A stretch of DNA of 19,236 nt from Peptoniphilaceae bacterium. Its GTDB lineage: Bacteria > Bacillota > Clostridia > Tissierellales > Peptoniphilaceae. Each line of letters begins with the position of its first letter. Position 1 is the stretch's first letter. The stretch is from contig JASBZD010000013.1 of assembly GCA_029983595.1 (NCBI GenBank), positions 1 to 19,236 on the forward strand, read 5' to 3'. Position numbers and translations under genes: made by a program. Below, piece after piece: positions 1 through 7,145 of the stretch. The notes under the pieces are model-generated. The model saw nothing but the letters and a program-made list of their open reading frames with translations. It ran no database searches and had not been told where the DNA came from.

Positions 1-939
1 ATATTGATAGAAAGATGCAGCAGCTATCATAGCCGCATTATCAGTTGATAAAATTTTAGAAGGAAAATATGTTTTTATTCCTCTAGTTTTTTCTAGCTCA
101 CTAAATCTGCGTCTTAGCTCATCATTAGCTGAAACTCCACCAGAAATAGCAATAGTTTTTATACCTAGTTCATCAGATAATCTCATAGTTTTTTCTACTA
201 ATACATCTACTACCGCATCTTGAAAACTTCTCGCTACATCAGCTTTATCTGGATCTTCTCCTTTCATTTTCACAGAGTTTAAATAGTTTAAAACTGCAGT
301 CTTTAAACCAGAAAATGAAAAATCATAAGTATTATCGCTAATAGTAACTCTTGGAAAATCAATAGTAGAACTTCCCTCTTTGGCTAGTTTGTCAATTGCA
401 GGTCCTCCAGGATATCCAAGTCCCAGAGTTCTAGATACTTTATCATATGCCTCTCCAGCTGCATCATCTCTAGTTCTCCCGACTACTTCATAATCGCTAT
501 AATCCTTTACATGAATTAGATAAGTATGACCACCAGATACTACAAGAGAAATATATGGTGGTTTTAAATCGGTTTCTAAATAATTGGCACTAATATGTCC
601 TTCCATATGATTAGCACCTACAAAAGGGATATTATTAGAATATGCCAAACCCTTAGCATAAGATAATCCTACTAAAAGACTACCTATAAGCCCTGGTCCA
701 CGAGTCGCACCAATTAGATCTATCTCATCTAAAGTTACCCCTGCCTCTTTTAACGCATCATCTACTACATGAGATATAATTTCAAGATGGGCGCGAGATG
801 CCACCTCTGGCACTACTCCTCCCCATTTTTTATGTATATCAATCTGAGATGATATAATATTTGATTTTATAATTCTTCCATCTTCTACTACTGCAGCTGC
901 AGTTTCATCACATGATGACTCAATTGCTAGAACTAACAT
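1..939 (-). CDS. tsaD: tRNA N6-adenosine threonylcarbamoyltransferase TsaD (3' end cut by window edge)
   Basis: TsaD catalyses the last step of t6A37 formation on ANN-decoding tRNAs. It transfers the threonylcarbamoyl group from TC-AMP and acts together with TsaB and TsaE in the cytoplasm. I translated 313 codons from the ATG at 939; the frame is still open at base 1, so roughly the last 25-30 residues of a ~340-residue family are missing. The ASKHA-type start MLVLAIESSCDETAAAV is visible, as are NHMEGH (metal-binding His111 and His115) and VVSGGHTYL near residue 133. The rimI stop (TAG, 942-940) directly abuts this ATG. The Shine-Dalgarno AGGAG lies inside the last rimI codons, so the two genes are probably translationally coupled in one operon. 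Confidence 0.97.
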   Translation of the reverse strand, partial: MLVLAIESSCDETAAAVVEDGRIIKSNIISSQIDIHKKWGGVVPEVASRAHLEIISHVVDDALKEAGVTLDEIDLIGATRGPGLIGSLLVGLSYAKGLAYSNNIPFVGANHMEGHISANYLETDLKPPYISLVVSGGHTYLIHVKDYSDYEVVGRTRDDAAGEAYDKVSRTLGLGYPGGPAIDKLAKEGSSTIDFPRVTISDNTYDFSFSGLKTAVLNYLNSVKMKGEDPDKADVARSFQDAVVDVLVEKTMRLSDELGIKTIAISGGVSANDELRRRFSELEKTRGIKTYFPSKILSTDNAAMIAAASFYQY

Positions 940-1371
940 CTATTCTCCTATATATTTCCACATAATTATTGCTGATTTATTATTAGAATAATAATTTTTT
1001 CGTATTCCAACTGCTTTAAACCCTGATTTTTCATAAACTTTTATAGCAGGATAATTATCTTCTCTTACTTCTAATGTATAACCTAAAATATCCTTATCTT
1101 TAAAATATTCTATCCCATATTCCACTAGACTTGTCGCAATCCCTTTATTTCTATAATCTATATCGACAGCGATATTATTAATATGAATTTCTGAAGCTAG
1201 ATTTAATAGTGAAATATACCCTACTACCTTATTATCAACTTCATAGACAAAATAATTAGTAGACTCATTTTTAAAATCAGCTTCTAAAATCCCAAAAGTC
1301 CATGGATCAATTGTACCTACCTCGATTTCAAAAATATCATCTAAATCAGATTCTCTAGCTTCTCTTATCAT
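940..1371 (-). CDS. rimI: Ribosomal protein bS18-alanine N-acetyltransferase RimI (GNAT family)
   Basis: This 143-residue GNAT acetyltransferase is predicted to acetylate the N-terminal alanine of ribosomal protein S18 using acetyl-CoA. The acetyl-CoA pyrophosphate loop is visible as RNKGIA at residues 74-79, after beta strand IHINNIAV. The motif B region AIKVYEKSGFKAVGIRKNYY follows, with a Tyr (113) at the usual catalytic-acid position. The length fits RimI. Assignment to S18 rests mainly on its place between tsaB and tsaD, which is the standard Gram-positive arrangement; GNAT sequence alone does not fix the substrate. Its ATG overlaps the tsaB stop by four bases (ATGA). It has almost no Shine-Dalgarno of its own, which suggests translation by re-initiation after tsaB. 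Confidence 0.9.
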   Translation of the reverse strand: MIREARESDLDDIFEIEVGTIDPWTFGILEADFKNESTNYFVYEVDNKVVGYISLLNLASEIHINNIAVDIDYRNKGIATSLVEYGIEYFKDKDILGYTLEVREDNYPAIKVYEKSGFKAVGIRKNYYSNNKSAIIMWKYIGE

Positions 1372-2042
1372 TTATTATTCTTCTTTTCAATATCTCTTTC
1401 TGCCTGAGATTTAGTAAGATAATTTGCCTCAGGCTTTACAAACGCCTCTTCGCCATATTTTTCAAATCTATCTTTTGCGATAAGACAGAGATTAATAGCG
1501 CGATTTAAATTATTTTGTGAATCTGCATATCTAAAATAATCATCTTTTAAATATTTTATTTTATCTATCATATCTCCAGCTATCACGATATTTTTATGGC
1601 TATTTAAAATTTCAAGAAACTCTTCAAAGTCATATAAGTCTTCTATATAAGTATTTTCTTTAAAATTATAAATCGCCCCATATACCTCATTACGCTTAGC
1701 ATCTACACATATTGCTACCTCATCTTCATTCGAAAAATTAAATGCTAAAGTCTCAAGTGAGGAAACCCCAACTGTGCCGATATTTTTAAAATCAGATATT
1801 CCCATCGCAGTCGCAATACCTATTCTTATACCAGTAAATGAGCCGGGACCTATAGCTACAGAAATAATATCTAAATCTTTAGGCATAATCTGATTAGATT
1901 CTAATAAAAATTTTATATTTTCTACTAGCTTTTCTGAGTGATCCATATTTGAATAAAAATTCATCTCACCTAGTATTTTTTCATCTTCTAATAATGCAAT
2001 CGACATAGTTCTGGTCGAAGTATCTATCCCTAAAACTTTCAT
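1368..2042 (-). CDS. tsaB: t6A biosynthesis protein TsaB
   Basis: TsaB is the catalytically inactive paralogue of TsaD. It forms the TsaB-TsaD heterodimer, to which TsaE binds, and is needed for t6A37 synthesis in bacteria. The 224-residue product starts with the ASKHA phosphate-1-like strand MKVLGIDTSTRTMSIALL. It carries the family hallmark IGPGSFTGIRIGIA near residues 64-77, and the length is normal for TsaB. The ATG overlaps the tsaE stop codon by four bases (ATGA), and a GGAG ribosome binding site sits inside the last tsaE codons. Downstream it overlaps rimI in the same way, so tsaE, tsaB, rimI and tsaD read as one tightly coupled transcript. Confidence 0.96.
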   Translation of the reverse strand: MKVLGIDTSTRTMSIALLEDEKILGEMNFYSNMDHSEKLVENIKFLLESNQIMPKDLDIISVAIGPGSFTGIRIGIATAMGISDFKNIGTVGVSSLETLAFNFSNEDEVAICVDAKRNEVYGAIYNFKENTYIEDLYDFEEFLEILNSHKNIVIAGDMIDKIKYLKDDYFRYADSQNNLNRAINLCLIAKDRFEKYGEEAFVKPEANYLTKSQAERDIEKKNNK

Positions 2043-2488
2043 ATATTCTCCACTATTTCTCTATACTTATCATCTTTATAATCTATATAGATTACTCTTT
2101 TTTCGCCATCATATTTTTCAATAGTTAGATCTAAGGATTCTGGCAGCTCATCTTTTGCTATCTCAGGCCATTCTATAACTGATACATCAGAATCAGAAAA
2201 TAAATAATCATCAAATCCTAAATCTCTAAACTCATATCCATCCTCGATTCTATACATATCAAAATGATTAAGATTTATATCTCCATAATAGATATTTAAA
2301 ATTGAGAAAGTAGGGCTAGTAATATAATCATCTATCCCCATTCCCTCTCCTATAAACTTTGTAAGATGAGTTTTCCCAGCACCTAGATCGCCAGTAAGAG
2401 TAATACACTCCCCACCTTTTAGATTTTTTCCTAATTTATTTCCAAACTCTTTCATTTCTTTAATTGAACTTATTTCTATTCTTTTCAT
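2039..2488 (-). CDS. tsaE: tRNA threonylcarbamoyladenosine biosynthesis ATPase TsaE
   Basis: TsaE is the P-loop ATPase that recycles the TsaB-TsaD complex during t6A synthesis. The 149-residue product has the Walker A motif GDLGAGKT at residues 33-40. The switch region SPTFSILNIY starts at 58, HFDMYRIED is near 75, and VIEWPE is around 104. All are standard for the family, and the length is normal. The ATG at 2488 gives the usual ~32 residues before the Walker motif. There is, however, no Shine-Dalgarno upstream of it. Overlapping TATAAT boxes lie only 7-17 bases before the start, so the message may be leaderless or nearly so. It is the first gene of the t6A operon and is transcribed divergently from the glycosidase-like gene. 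Confidence 0.96.
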   Translation of the reverse strand: MKRIEISSIKEMKEFGNKLGKNLKGGECITLTGDLGAGKTHLTKFIGEGMGIDDYITSPTFSILNIYYGDINLNHFDMYRIEDGYEFRDLGFDDYLFSDSDVSVIEWPEIAKDELPESLDLTIEKYDGEKRVIYIDYKDDKYREIVENI

Positions 2489-2494
2489 AATGCT

Positions 2495-2529
2495 ATTATA
2501 TTATATAACTTAATATTTTTAAAAGTCTT
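2495..2529 (-). promoter_or_regulatory. Putative promoter of the tsaE-tsaB-rimI-tsaD operon
   Basis: On the minus strand two overlapping TATAAT boxes occur at 2505-2500 and 2500-2495. A weak -35 candidate, AAGACT, lies at 2529-2524, 18 bases upstream of the first box. Initiation about 7 bases downstream would fall at or within about 5 bases of the tsaE ATG (2488). The divergent gene leaves only 112 bases of space, so the operon promoter should lie here. Confidence 0.5.
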
Positions 2530-2536
2530 AGTTTTT

Positions 2537-2553
2537 CGTAACGACCCTGTAAC
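2537..2553 (+). promoter_or_regulatory. WalR (YycF)-like response-regulator box
   Basis: CGTAAC and TGTAAC (2537-2542 and 2548-2553) are direct repeats separated by five bases, an 11-base period. The published WalR consensus is TGTWAH-N5-TGTWAH; this site matches 11 of 12 defined positions, the mismatch being the first base. It ends where the -35 of the plus-strand gene should be (about 2553-2558), and the sequence there is far from TTGACA. That arrangement fits an activator-dependent promoter. Other OmpR-family regulators use similar 11-base repeats, so the regulator's identity is inferred. Confidence 0.45.
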
Positions 2554-2575
2554 CCACAAAATACATAAAATAAGT

Positions 2576-2581
2576 TATACT
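2576..2581 (+). promoter_or_regulatory. -10 element of the phosphodiester-glycosidase gene
   Basis: TATACT lies 19 bases upstream of the preferred ATG at 2601 and is the best -10 match in the intergenic region on the plus strand. No good -35 lies 16-18 bases before it; the WalR-like box occupies that side. Predicted initiation near 2588 leaves a short leader that contains the GGAGG ribosome binding site at 2591-2595. Confidence 0.5.
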
Positions 2582-2600
2582 AGACTAAATGGAGGTAAAA

Positions 2601-5300
2601 ATGAACAGATTTAAAAAAATAATATGCTCTATAGCTTTAATTTTAGCATTTCTAAGCACTAATAGAGTATACGCATCTTCTGTTATAAAAGATGTAAAAG
2701 AGCGTCAAAACATAGCAAGTGGCGTAGAGTATGTAAAAATAGACAGATTTAGTGATGCAGGATTTATAGATATAAATGTATTAAAATTAGAAAATAATAA
2801 TAACTTTAGTAAACTAATACCAATGATTTCTACAAATGGAGTATCAAATAAAGAAACTCTATCTAATATGATGAATAATGTAGAAAATACAGTAGGAGCT
2901 ATAAATGGCGACTATTTTGAAACCACAAATTATACCATGGCTCTTGGTTCTTTAGTAGGAGAAGAAAAAATTATTCTAACTACTCCAGAAGCAGCATTTT
3001 CTAGAAACTCATTTTTTATCACAAAAGATGGAAAAGCTGGAGTAGGATCACTTAATAATAATATAACAGTAAATATAAAGGGAGATACTCTTAGCGTAAA
3101 TGCTCTAAATAAAGTATCAAAACCATATAGAGCTTTATCAATCCTTGATGAAAACTGGGGAAAAACATCACCCGGCAGATCAATTGGTGGTAGAAATGTA
3201 GAGCTTCAAGTAGCTAATGGGGTCGTAATTGATAAAAAAGTCGGTGGCGAACCAATGCTTATCATACCAGGATCTTATATTTTAACTCAAAATGGAGATG
3301 CATTATTAAAATATAATATTGGTGATAAAGTAAATATTGATTTTGGAGATTATAAAAATCTTAAATTCTCTGTAGGTGGCGCTAATGTTCTTACTCGTGG
3401 TGGAAAAGTAGCAGATAATAAAAAATTTAATAAAGCACGTGCACCACGTACAGCGATAGGAGTAGATTCTAATAATAAAACTATTTTCCTAGTTACAGTA
3501 GATGGCAGAAATAACTCATCTATCGGTATGACTGAATTAGAACTAGCCCAATTTATGCAAAGTATAGGCGCAGCTAATTCAATAAACCTAGACGGAGGCG
3601 GTTCTACTACTATGGGTGTTAAAAAACAAGGCACAGAAAAACCAGTAGTCGTAAATGCTCCATCTGACGGATCAGAAAGACCGATAGTAAATGGAATCTC
3701 AATAACCTCAAAATCTCCAATTGGTGAACCATCATATATTAGACTAGTTTCTGAAGAAGATATGTGGTCTGGAAATTCTTATGATATTTCTGCTGAAATA
3801 TATGATAAAAACCACAATAAACTTAATATAAATAGCGATGAGATTAATATTTCATCAGAAAATGGCACTATAAATAGCGGAAAATTTAGCCCTCAAGGAT
3901 CTGGTAATGGAAAAATTTATGCTAGTTATAAAAATCTAAGTACAGAGAAAAATATCTATATTCATTCAGATATTAAAGAAATAAAACTAGATGTAGAAAA
4001 ACTGGAATTAGATAATGATAAAAAACATTTTTTTGAAACAATTTATGGTCTAGATGAAAAAGGATTTAGAAAAAAACTAAACCCTGCTGATTTGACTTTT
4101 GAAGCCTCACCAGAAATTGGAACACTTGACCATCATAAATTTACAGCAATTTCTGAAGGAGCAGCTGATGGATTTATAACTGCCTCTTATAAAGATATAA
4201 AAAAAGTAATACCAGTAGCAGTCGGCACTAAAATAGATGATATAGATATTTTTAAAGATGATTTAAAAGTTACAACTATACCTAATAACGATACTCTAAT
4301 TACTTCAGATTATAATATTTTAGACGATAATGGAGAAAAATATATAAATCTTGTATATTCTATAAACCCATATAAGAAGAAACAGATTTCTGAACTAAAC
4401 TTTAATGGACTGTCACTAGGAAGTTCAAAATATATTGGACTTGAAGTCTTAGGAAAGTCTGAAGGTGAAACTATAGTAGCTAATTTTAGAGATGAGAATG
4501 GAAATAAAGCGAGTACAAATCTAGTTACAAAAGTAGATTTCTCAGATTGGAAATATATCGAAGCTGCTATACCTTCTAATTTAAAAGGTAATATCTATCT
4601 AGATAAGTTAAGCGTTGTTATAAATGACGAGAAACAACAAGTATCTAATATAGGATTTAAAAATCTTAAATCAGCTAGCCTTGTATCAGCTAATAGAGAT
4701 TTTGAAGATATATCTAATAAAGTAATTGATTCAAAAAACTATGTTGTAGATGGAACACAAGGTTTCAACTTTACTATAGCTAATCTTGATACTTCTGGAA
4801 AAGGAGATAATCAAAATAGAATAGCTGCATTAGATAATAACCACGTAGCAGTAGCTCTAAGCGGCGTGTCAGAAAAAACTAGAAATAATATTAAATCAGA
4901 AGTTAAATTTAATGGAAATGATAAGTTTAATATAAAAAATTATGGAGCGACTTCATTTATAACTCTAGAGATAAATAACAAAGGAATAAGATCTGCTAAT
5001 TCAGCACAATTTAAACCATTTTTAGATTCACTAGAAAATAAAGATATAAAAAACTATATTATATTTATGAATAGTTCTCCAGAATATATTTCAGGCGAAA
5101 AAGAAAAAACATTTTTCAATAATGAAATTAAAAAAGCTATAAAATCTGGTAAAGAAGTATTTATAGTAACTCCAGGATATTATAATGATGTAAAACTTTA
5201 TGAAGGCTATAGAATTATAAGTTTAAATAACCAGTCTAATACAGTTTTAAAATTTAATGAAAATAATGGAAATATCTCATATTATTTAAAAAATCTATAG
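2601..5300 (+). CDS. Secreted phosphodiester glycosidase (NAGPA-domain) family protein
   Basis: The family is related to mammalian N-acetylglucosamine-1-phosphodiester alpha-N-acetylglucosaminidase (uncovering enzyme). Bacterial members are thought to act on sugar-phosphodiester links in cell-surface polymers; the exact substrate here is unknown. I use the ATG at 2601 because GGAGG (2591-2595) precedes it at good spacing; an ATG at 2589 overlaps that site. The product is 899 residues. A signal peptide (KK, then a hydrophobic stretch) has a likely cleavage after Val-Tyr-Ala25. The NAGPA domain spans about residues 40-375 with INGDYF at 101-106, PRTAIGVD near 282 and NLDGGGSTTM at 329-338. Residues ~375-550 look like one or two Ig-type modules. 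The last ~350 residues are beta-rich and end in a region I do not recognise. No SLH, LPXTG or transmembrane anchor is visible at the C-terminus. Confidence 0.9.
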   Translation: MNRFKKIICSIALILAFLSTNRVYASSVIKDVKERQNIASGVEYVKIDRFSDAGFIDINVLKLENNNNFSKLIPMISTNGVSNKETLSNMMNNVENTVGAINGDYFETTNYTMALGSLVGEEKIILTTPEAAFSRNSFFITKDGKAGVGSLNNNITVNIKGDTLSVNALNKVSKPYRALSILDENWGKTSPGRSIGGRNVELQVANGVVIDKKVGGEPMLIIPGSYILTQNGDALLKYNIGDKVNIDFGDYKNLKFSVGGANVLTRGGKVADNKKFNKARAPRTAIGVDSNNKTIFLVTVDGRNNSSIGMTELELAQFMQSIGAANSINLDGGGSTTMGVKKQGTEKPVVVNAPSDGSERPIVNGISITSKSPIGEPSYIRLVSEEDMWSGNSYDISAEIYDKNHNKLNINSDEINISSENGTINSGKFSPQGSGNGKIYASYKNLSTEKNIYIHSDIKEIKLDVEKLELDNDKKHFFETIYGLDEKGFRKKLNPADLTFEASPEIGTLDHHKFTAISEGAADGFITASYKDIKKVIPVAVGTKIDDIDIFKDDLKVTTIPNNDTLITSDYNILDDNGEKYINLVYSINPYKKKQISELNFNGLSLGSSKYIGLEVLGKSEGETIVANFRDENGNKASTNLVTKVDFSDWKYIEAAIPSNLKGNIYLDKLSVVINDEKQQVSNIGFKNLKSASLVSANRDFEDISNKVIDSKNYVVDGTQGFNFTIANLDTSGKGDNQNRIAALDNNHVAVALSGVSEKTRNNIKSEVKFNGNDKFNIKNYGATSFITLEINNKGIRSANSAQFKPFLDSLENKDIKNYIIFMNSSPEYISGEKEKTFFNNEIKKAIKSGKEVFIVTPGYYNDVKLYEGYRIISLNNQSNTVLKFNENNGNISYYLKNL

Positions 5301-5342
5301 AAATTTTAACCTCGCAAAAAAATAATATTTCACCATAAAGTT

Positions 5343-5370
5343 AAGTGACCTTTTCGACAAAGGTCACTTT
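5343..5370 (+). terminator. Rho-independent terminator after the glycosidase-family gene
   Basis: An 11-base perfect inverted repeat, AAGTGACCTTT and AAAGGTCACTT (5343-5353 and 5359-5369), flanks a five-base loop. It is followed by a modest T-rich tail (TTTTAAATTT). It lies 42 bases after the plus-strand stop. Because it is symmetrical and sits between convergent genes, it may also stop transcription from the padR side, although the T-tract is poorer on that strand. Confidence 0.8.
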
Positions 5371-5434
5371 TAAATTTATAGACAATGTTTTGATATTATA
5401 AAAATATCTTTTTATAAAATTGCAATTAATTTCT

Positions 5435-5746
5435 TTACTTATTAAAATAATTATCATAATTTGAGACTAAGAGTCTAAGTCTTTCGACTTCGTCTGTTAA
5501 AAGCTTTCTTCCCTCATCTGTTAGAGTATAATATTTTCCCTTCTTATCCATCTCAACTTTTATTATTAAATCATTTTCTAAAAACTGTGCCAGTAATGCA
5601 TAAAGTGTACCGGGAGCTAGTTTAATTCTCCCTTTAGTAATTTCTGCTACCCAAGAAGTTATATCCGCCCCATTTCTTACCTGATCTAGAGCTAATAATA
5701 TAAAAAACATCGGCTCGGTAAGTGTTTGAAACTGGTCTCTAGCCAT
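5435..5746 (-). CDS. PadR-family transcriptional regulator
   Basis: This small DNA-binding repressor has 103 residues and a PadR-type winged helix. Its recognisable core runs through TEPMFFILLALDQ, then LAPGTLYALLAQFLENDLI (recognition helix and turn), then KGKYYTLTDEGRKLL (the wing). It lacks the long C-terminal dimerisation domain of class I PadR proteins and matches the short class II form. Its ATG begins two bases after the stop of the DUF2812 gene, with a GGTGGTG ribosome binding site inside that gene's end, so both are one operon. Paired palindromes in the operon promoter (6994-7034) are the obvious operator candidates, implying autorepression. The inducing ligand cannot be read from the sequence. 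Confidence 0.93.
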   Translation of the reverse strand: MARDQFQTLTEPMFFILLALDQVRNGADITSWVAEITKGRIKLAPGTLYALLAQFLENDLIIKVEMDKKGKYYTLTDEGRKLLTDEVERLRLLVSNYDNYFNK

Positions 5747-5748
5747 AT

Positions 5749-6975
5749 CTACACCACCATTAGTTTTTCTAACTCTTGCAATACTTTTTCATTATAGATA
5801 TCGCCATTTATTTTAAATACAGTTTTATCATTTAATATTAAATAAGTATTTTCATAAGCTAGACTATATGTTTTTTCAAATGGAAACTCAGATGTGATAT
5901 CACTTACATTTTCTGATTTATAAGGATGGTTTTTGGCATTTTTTACTTCTCTTTCAAATAAAATTTTCGCTAAATCACTATTTTTTACCACAGTTTTCTC
6001 AATCTCTATCCCTAGATCTTCTAATTTATATTCTATATGACTTTCCGTAAGGATACTCTTTGGCAGTTCTCTTACTTCAGAGATAGTAGAATCATCTATA
6101 TAAGGCGGTATTGAGAAAATCAACTTAGGAACTATTAGATTAATAATTATAAAAATAAATATAAATAAAATCGCCATTATCTTTTTTTTATTAATTGTTT
6201 TAGTATCCATCTTTTTAATATTTTTTATAGTAAAAAAGATAATCAATGAGACTAGAATGGGTACTAGGGCTGGTAATGTAGCTTTAAATCCTCTATTAAG
6301 GATAGTCGAGAATAGATTTAAACCAGTGCCAACAAATATAAAAAGCAGGGATAAAACAATAGCTACTACATAAAATTTTGAATAAGAAATTTTGGAAAAC
6401 TTTATATCACTTGCTTTTTCTATGTTTTTATTTTTTATTTTAAATGAAATTAAATCAATAATTGATAATAAAATAAATATTAAAAGTAAAATACTTCCAG
6501 GATATAAAAATAGAATAAAATTTTCATAAAATATATCACTAGAATAAAATGTAGCACTAATAAATGAAAAATTAAATAAGAATATTAAAAACGACATAAT
6601 TAGAACTATTAGCTCGCCATTTAATCCTTTATTTAAAACTTTAATCTCTTCAATATCATCATTGTAAAGTGAATCAGCCGCCCCATCTTCTAGCCTATAT
6701 AAATTCATATTAAATGATCTATCTATTAGATGCCAGCCAAGATCATCAGACATTTCATCAAACTCATCTAATTCTTCTTTTGTAAATGCAGAAAAAGCCC
6801 CTTCATTTCGAGCTAGAGATATGCGATATTTTATTTCTTCTGGCTCAGATTTTTTAAAATTATGTAAAAATGGTAAAGGTATTTTTTCTATTTGCCATCC
6901 ATCTTTTGCCATTTCCTCGTACCATTCTTTTATTAGACCAAAGTTTGAATAGCTTAAGTATCTAAATTTTAACAT
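5749..6975 (-). CDS. DUF2812 domain-containing multi-pass membrane protein
   Basis: The function is unknown; genes of this family are commonly paired with PadR regulators. The 408-residue protein starts with a DUF2812-type soluble region (about residues 1-100) containing KEWYEEMAKDGWQIEKI and later LGWHLID...MNLYRLEDG. About five hydrophobic segments follow, near residues 121-143, 152-178, 201-226, 233-250 and 266-289. The last ~120 residues are polar and probably lie on the outer face. An excellent AAAGGAGG site (6990-6983) precedes the ATG at 6975. It is the first gene of the operon, upstream of padR, so the regulator controls both. A sensor or membrane-stress role is only a guess; no catalytic or transporter motif is visible. 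Confidence 0.85.
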   Translation of the reverse strand: MLKFRYLSYSNFGLIKEWYEEMAKDGWQIEKIPLPFLHNFKKSEPEEIKYRISLARNEGAFSAFTKEELDEFDEMSDDLGWHLIDRSFNMNLYRLEDGAADSLYNDDIEEIKVLNKGLNGELIVLIMSFLIFLFNFSFISATFYSSDIFYENFILFLYPGSILLLIFILLSIIDLISFKIKNKNIEKASDIKFSKISYSKFYVVAIVLSLLFIFVGTGLNLFSTILNRGFKATLPALVPILVSLIIFFTIKNIKKMDTKTINKKKIMAILFIFIFIIINLIVPKLIFSIPPYIDDSTISEVRELPKSILTESHIEYKLEDLGIEIEKTVVKNSDLAKILFEREVKNAKNHPYKSENVSDITSEFPFEKTYSLAYENTYLILNDKTVFKINGDIYNEKVLQELEKLMVV

Positions 6976-6993
6976 TGCTATACCTCCTTTAAA

Positions 6994-7008
6994 TATCGAT
7001 TATCGATA
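6994..7008 (-). promoter_or_regulatory. PadR operator O1 (palindrome downstream of -10)
   Basis: TATCGATTATCGATA is a perfect palindrome around one central base. It lies just downstream of the -10 box, over the predicted start of transcription, and before the ribosome binding site. It is nearly identical to O2, 26 bases away; extended over 19 bases the two copies match at 17 positions. Confidence 0.7.
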
Positions 7009-7013
7009 CTTAG

Positions 7014-7042
7014 ATTATATATCGATATTCGATACTTGTCAA
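7014..7042 (-). promoter_or_regulatory. Consensus sigma-A promoter of the DUF2812-padR operon
   Basis: On the minus strand a perfect TTGACA (7042-7037) and a perfect TATAAT (7019-7014) are separated by exactly 17 bases. AT-rich sequence upstream could act as an UP element. This is the only fully consensus promoter I see in the window. It makes sense if it is normally held off by a repressor, and one operator fills its spacer. Confidence 0.9.
7020..7034 (-). promoter_or_regulatory. PadR operator O2 (palindrome in the promoter spacer)
   Basis: TATCGATATTCGATA is a perfect 6-3-6 inverted repeat (TATCGA/TCGATA). It sits in the 17-base spacer between TTGACA and TATAAT, so binding here would exclude RNA polymerase. 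The 26-base distance from O1 is about two and a half helical turns. Confidence 0.7.
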
Positions 7043-7093
7043 TCAGGTATATAGAATTTTAATATTAAATATAGAAAAAAATTAAATAATTAC

Positions 7094-7134
7094 AAAAAAA
7101 TAGTTTAGAAATCAAATTACTAATTCCTAAACTA
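7094..7134 (-). terminator. Rho-independent terminator after murA
   Basis: On the minus strand an 11-base-pair stem (7134-7124 with 7111-7101; one G-U pair) encloses a 12-base loop and is followed by seven U residues (7100-7094). It begins 12 bases after the murA stop. It separates the aspS-to-murA operon from the DUF2812 promoter. Confidence 0.88.
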
Positions 7135-7145
7135 ATTTTTATTTT

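Noticed and set aside
2589..2600. Upstream ATG at 2589 as the start of the plus-strand gene
   Set aside because: It overlaps the GGAGG ribosome binding site that serves the ATG at 2601, and the signal peptide begins properly at MNRFKK.
3350..3634. Antisense open frame inside the glycosidase-family gene
   Set aside because: It is opposite the strongly conserved NAGPA catalytic region, has no ribosome binding site of note and resembles no known protein.
5396..5417. AT-only hairpin TTATAAAAA/TTTTTATAA after padR as a second terminator
   Set aside because: The stem has no G or C, so stability is doubtful in such AT-rich DNA; the stronger hairpin at 5343-5369 lies just beyond.
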